NCBI GenBank assembly: GCA_002478685.1
Contig: DLPY01000054.1
Location: 1 to 45,159, forward strand
Direction of reading: 5' to 3'
Source of the DNA: Flavobacteriaceae bacterium UBA7446
GTDB lineage: Bacteria; Bacteroidota; Bacteroidia; Flavobacteriales; Flavobacteriaceae
DNA length: 45,159 nt
The position numbers and the translations under genes are program-made. This document shows, piece after piece, positions 42,979-45,159 of this stretch; within the stretch, counting starts at the first letter, position 1, and the number at the start of each line of letters is the position of its first letter. The notes under the pieces are model-generated. The model saw nothing but the letters and a program-made list of their open reading frames with translations. It was not told where the DNA came from and searched no databases.

Positions 42979-43413
42979 TTATGTGGTACCTGTACTGCCA
43001 AAGCCGCCCGCTCCGCGTTCGGTTTCGGATAGTGATTCAACCTCTTTCCACTGGGCACGGTCATGCTTGGCAATGACCAATTGTGCAATTCTATCTCCAG
43101 GATTGATGGTAAACGACTCGTTGGATAAATTTATAAGGATAACGCCAATTTCACCTCTAAAGTCTGCATCTATGGTACCGGGAGCGTTAAGCACCGTAAT
43201 ACCTTTTTTAAGTGCCAATCCGCTGCGTGGGCGTACTTGAGCTTCTACTCCAACGGGGAGTTCGATGAAAAGCCCTGTTTTGACAAGTCCACGCTCTAGT
43301 GGTTTAAGTGTAATGGGTCTATTGGTATGTGCGCGGAGGTCCATTCCTGCCGAAGCTAAGGTTTCGTAATGCGGTAGTTCGTGTGGGGATTGGTTTACAA
43401 TGCGTATGTTCAT
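42979..43413 (-). CDS. dut: dUTP diphosphatase
   Basis: Trimeric enzyme that hydrolyses dUTP to dUMP, keeping uracil out of DNA and supplying the dTMP precursor. ATG 43413 gives 144 residues ([26 protein letters not shown]), the normal start. The five dUTPase motifs appear in order: [44 protein letters not shown] and [11 protein letters not shown]. It heads a tightly packed four-gene operon on the minus strand. A -7 element lies almost directly before its start. Confidence 0.96.
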   Translation of the reverse strand: MNIRIVNQSPHELPHYETLASAGMDLRAHTNRPITLKPLERGLVKTGLFIELPVGVEAQVRPRSGLALKKGITVLNAPGTIDADFRGEIGVILINLSNESFTINPGDRIAQLVIAKHDRAQWKEVESLSETERGAGGFGSTGTT

Positions 43414-43417
43414 GATA

Positions 43418-43425
43418 CAAAAATA
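43418..43425 (-). promoter_or_regulatory. -7 element directly upstream of dut
   Basis: The minus strand reads TATTTTTG, an exact TAnnTTTG, with only four bases before the dut ATG. Transcription would then begin within or next to the start codon, so the message could be almost leaderless. A weak TTG lies about 22 nt upstream in place of a full TTTG. Confidence 0.45.
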
Positions 43426-43497
43426 AGAAAAGCCCCCTATCACGCTACAATTTTTAATATACCAAGACATAAAGTAAGTGCACATATGGCTATAAGA

Positions 43498-43531
43498 GGG
43501 GTTTTCATAAATTAAAGATTTATAAATCCCC
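43498..43531. other. Stem-loop in the 185-nt gap between dut and atpG
   Basis: GGGG at 43498-43501 pairs with CCCC at 43528-43531, extended by TTT/AAA and ATAAAT/ATTTAT with one mismatch and one bulged C, around the loop TAAAG. It is A:T-rich apart from the four G:C pairs and has no T-run after it in either direction, so it is not a standard terminator. It may end or process the atp transcript. The rest of the gap holds a partial inverted repeat (AAAAGCCCCC near 43429 with GAGGGGTTTT near 43496) and nothing else I can support. Confidence 0.35.
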
Positions 43532-43598
43532 TAATCAAAAACAACGTCAAAGTGTTAGTTGCTGGCTATGGGTGAGGCAAAAACGCCTTTAGTATGGT

Positions 43599-44447
43599 TT
43601 AGCCGTTTAGTGCTTCGGCACCCCCAACAATTTCTAAAATCTCGTTGGTAATGGCAGCTTGTCGAGCTTTGTTATAGGTCAGCTTTAACTGATTGCGCAA
43701 ATCAGTAGCATTGTCTGTTGCTTTGTGCATGGCAGTCATGCGTGCACCGTGCTCACTGGCAAACGAATCGCGAAGTGCCTTAAACAACTGCATTTTTAAT
43801 GCTTTTGGTAAAAGGGTATTAAAAATTTCCTCTTGACCGGGTTCATAGATATAATCTGCCTCGCTAGGTGCTTCCGAAGTATCAGCTACTAATGGTAAAA
43901 ATGGCTCTACAGTTACCAATTGCGTTGCTGCATTTTTAAATCGGTTATATACCAAATGCACTTCATCGAATTTTTCAGCAACAAAGCCGTCCATAAGTTG
44001 CTGTGCAAGCTCAGCAGCGTTGGCAAAACTTAGGTCATCAAATACGGCAACGTTATGTCCAACCATATCAAATTCCTTGCTCAGTATATCATTCCCTTTT
44101 TTACCAATAGTAAACACAGCAATTTCTGCCTGATTGCCATTAGCAAGGGCTTTAACTTCTTTGATGATATTTGAGTTAAACCCTCCACAAAGCCCACGAT
44201 TAGAGGTAATGGCAACATATAGCACACGCTTTACGTTCCGCGCTTTTGTATATGGATTGGTATCTTGGGCAGCACCACTAAGGTTTTGTAGCAATTCGGT
44301 TAGCTTGGCAGCATATGGGCGCATTGCCGTAATGGCATCTTGCGCTTTTTTCAGCTTGGCAGCCGATACCATTTTCATGGCACTGGTAATCTGCATTGTT
44401 GAGGATACAGAGCTAATCCGATTGCGTATTTCCTTGAGGTTAGCCAT
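43599..44447 (-). CDS. atpG: ATP synthase F1, gamma subunit
   Basis: Central rotor shaft of F1-ATPase that turns inside the alpha3-beta3 ring. The 282 residues fit. ANLKEIRNRISSVSSTMQITSAMKMVSAAKLKKAQ is the long N-terminal helix (best blocks: RISSVSSTMQITSAMKMV), AITSNRGLCGGFN is the family core motif, and TYNKARQAAITNEILEIVGGAEAL is the C-terminal helix and family signature. It starts 3 nt after the atpA stop on the minus strand, the usual atpA-atpG order. The 185-nt gap after it, before dut, contains a stem-loop but no clear terminator. Confidence 0.97.
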   Translation of the reverse strand: MANLKEIRNRISSVSSTMQITSAMKMVSAAKLKKAQDAITAMRPYAAKLTELLQNLSGAAQDTNPYTKARNVKRVLYVAITSNRGLCGGFNSNIIKEVKALANGNQAEIAVFTIGKKGNDILSKEFDMVGHNVAVFDDLSFANAAELAQQLMDGFVAEKFDEVHLVYNRFKNAATQLVTVEPFLPLVADTSEAPSEADYIYEPGQEEIFNTLLPKALKMQLFKALRDSFASEHGARMTAMHKATDNATDLRNQLKLTYNKARQAAITNEILEIVGGAEALNG

Positions 44448-44450
44448 TGG

Positions 44451-45159
44451 TTATGCGTATTGAGCAGCTAAATCTGTTGCAACTTTTGTTAGCGTTTCGG
44501 TTACCTCATTGGTAAGTTTTCCTGTTTTAAGCGTGTCTAGCACTTTACGATGCTTTGCGTTTAGCAACTCCAAATAGCTTTGTTCAAACTCCTTTATCTT
44601 ATTTACTGGTACCTGGCGAAGCAAGTTTTTTGACCCAGCAAAAATGATGGCTACTTGGTCTTCAACAGCAAAGGGATCGTTTTGTGCTTGCTTAAGAATT
44701 TCCACGTTGCGCTTACCTTTTTCAATCACATTTAGTGTAGCCGCATCAAGGTCAGAACCAAACTTGGCAAACGCTTCCAATTCGCGGAATTGCGCTTGGT
44801 CAAGCTTAAGCGTACCCGCTACTTTTTTCATGGACTTAATCTGCGCCGAGCCCCCTACACGAGAAACCGAAATACCTACGTTAATGGCAGGACGAACACC
44901 CGAGTTAAACAGATCTGACTCTAAAAAAATTTGTCCGTCTGTAATCGAAATTACGTTAGTTGGAATATAGGCAGATACGTCACCTGCTTGTGTTTCAATA
45001 ACAGGCAATGCCGTTAATGATCCTCCTCCTTTTACTTTTGACTTTAACCCTTCGGGCAAATCGTTCATTTGTTTGGCAATGCTGTCATCAGCAATCACTT
45101 TTGCAGCACGTTCAAGTAGGCGAGAGTGCAAATAGAATACGTCACCGGGATAGGCTTCT
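44451..45159 (-). CDS. atpA: ATP synthase F1, alpha subunit (C-terminal part, cut by window edge)
   Basis: Regulatory nucleotide-binding subunit of F1-ATPase. The frame is open to the window edge; the apparent start at 45131 is internal, because the reading continues upstream as [20 protein letters not shown], a core block of AtpA. About 235 residues are seen, including [28 protein letters not shown] (with the ISITDGQ signature), [17 protein letters not shown] (the ATP synthase alpha/beta signature) and the helical C-terminal domain. The Walker A region is outside the window. It precedes atpG by 3 nt. Confidence 0.97.
   Translation of the reverse strand, partial: EAYPGDVFYLHSRLLERAAKVIADDSIAKQMNDLPEGLKSKVKGGGSLTALPVIETQAGDVSAYIPTNVISITDGQIFLESDLFNSGVRPAINVGISVSRVGGSAQIKSMKKVAGTLKLDQAQFRELEAFAKFGSDLDAATLNVIEKGKRNVEILKQAQNDPFAVEDQVAIIFAGSKNLLRQVPVNKIKEFEQSYLELLNAKHRKVLDTLKTGKLTNEVTETLTKVATDLAAQYA

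Noticed and set aside
43574..43587. AGGC-AAAAAC-GCCT hairpin after atpG as a terminator
   Set aside because: The stem is only four pairs and no run of T follows on the minus strand.
1..45159. CRISPR arrays, tRNA or rRNA genes, insertion sequences, phage genes
   Set aside because: No regularly spaced repeats, no cloverleaf-like intergenic sequence, and no transposase or integrase frames were seen; all gaps are under about 190 bases and described above.

Overview
The window looks like chromosomal DNA from a member of the Bacteroidota, most likely the class Flavobacteriia. Supporting signs are PorZ and a second protein with a type IX secretion sorting domain, two TonB-dependent receptors with carboxypeptidase-regulatory-like N-domains, an IleRS of about 1130 residues, the gene string DUF177-rpmF-fabH-accB-accC, moderate-to-low G+C, and promoter motifs of the Bacteroidota type (TTTG / TAnnTTTG) in place of clear Shine-Dalgarno sites. 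I see no CRISPR array, rRNA, tRNA, insertion sequence, integrase or phage gene. This is mostly core genome, and its more unusual content is at the level of active-site motifs and intergenic structure.

Region 1 (1-4583, + strand) is the end of a surface-polysaccharide locus: a CDP-paratose-2-epimerase-like gene cut by the window edge, UDP-glucose dehydrogenase, UDP-glucuronate decarboxylase (together giving UDP-xylose) and a polyprenyl-phosphate sugar-phosphate transferase that starts glycan assembly on a lipid carrier. The first three genes overlap at ATGA junctions. Region 2 (4580-8481) has a convergent DMT transporter and ArsC-like protein, then a trans-sulfuration PLP enzyme and glutamate dehydrogenase. 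Region 3 (8514-13955) is porZ-recO-TonB receptor, joined by overlaps. Region 4 (14031-18452) is ileS, a DksA-like gene and lspA; the IleRS carries GIHH where HxGH is expected.

Region 5 (18449-24594) has 5-formyl-THF cyclo-ligase facing away from uvrC, then a DUF3108 protein, an M23 lipoprotein peptidase and pgi. Region 6 (24597-33736) has a large Oar-like TonB receptor ended by a strong terminator, the minus-strand block of a small unknown gene, rsmI and recJ, and the plus-strand genes tdk, alr and asd. Region 7 (33740-39137) is the minus-strand run pdxA, DUF177, rpmF, fabH, accB, accC (cofactor, ribosome and fatty-acid synthesis), with ribE divergent from pdxA. A terminator and phased A-tracts separate rpmF from fabH.

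Region 8 (39145-45159) holds a secreted lamin-tail protein whose start codon abuts a perfect 10-bp inverted repeat, then a tight minus-strand operon (dut, sugar nucleotidyltransferase, DUF4292 lipoprotein, EnvC-like protein), and finally atpG and the C-terminal part of atpA.

The observations I rate highest are the altered IleRS signature motif, the repeated CxxT(G) replacement of zinc-ribbon CxxC(G) in several unrelated proteins of the same window, the inverted repeat at the lamin-tail gene, and the curved-DNA-like spacer upstream of fabH.
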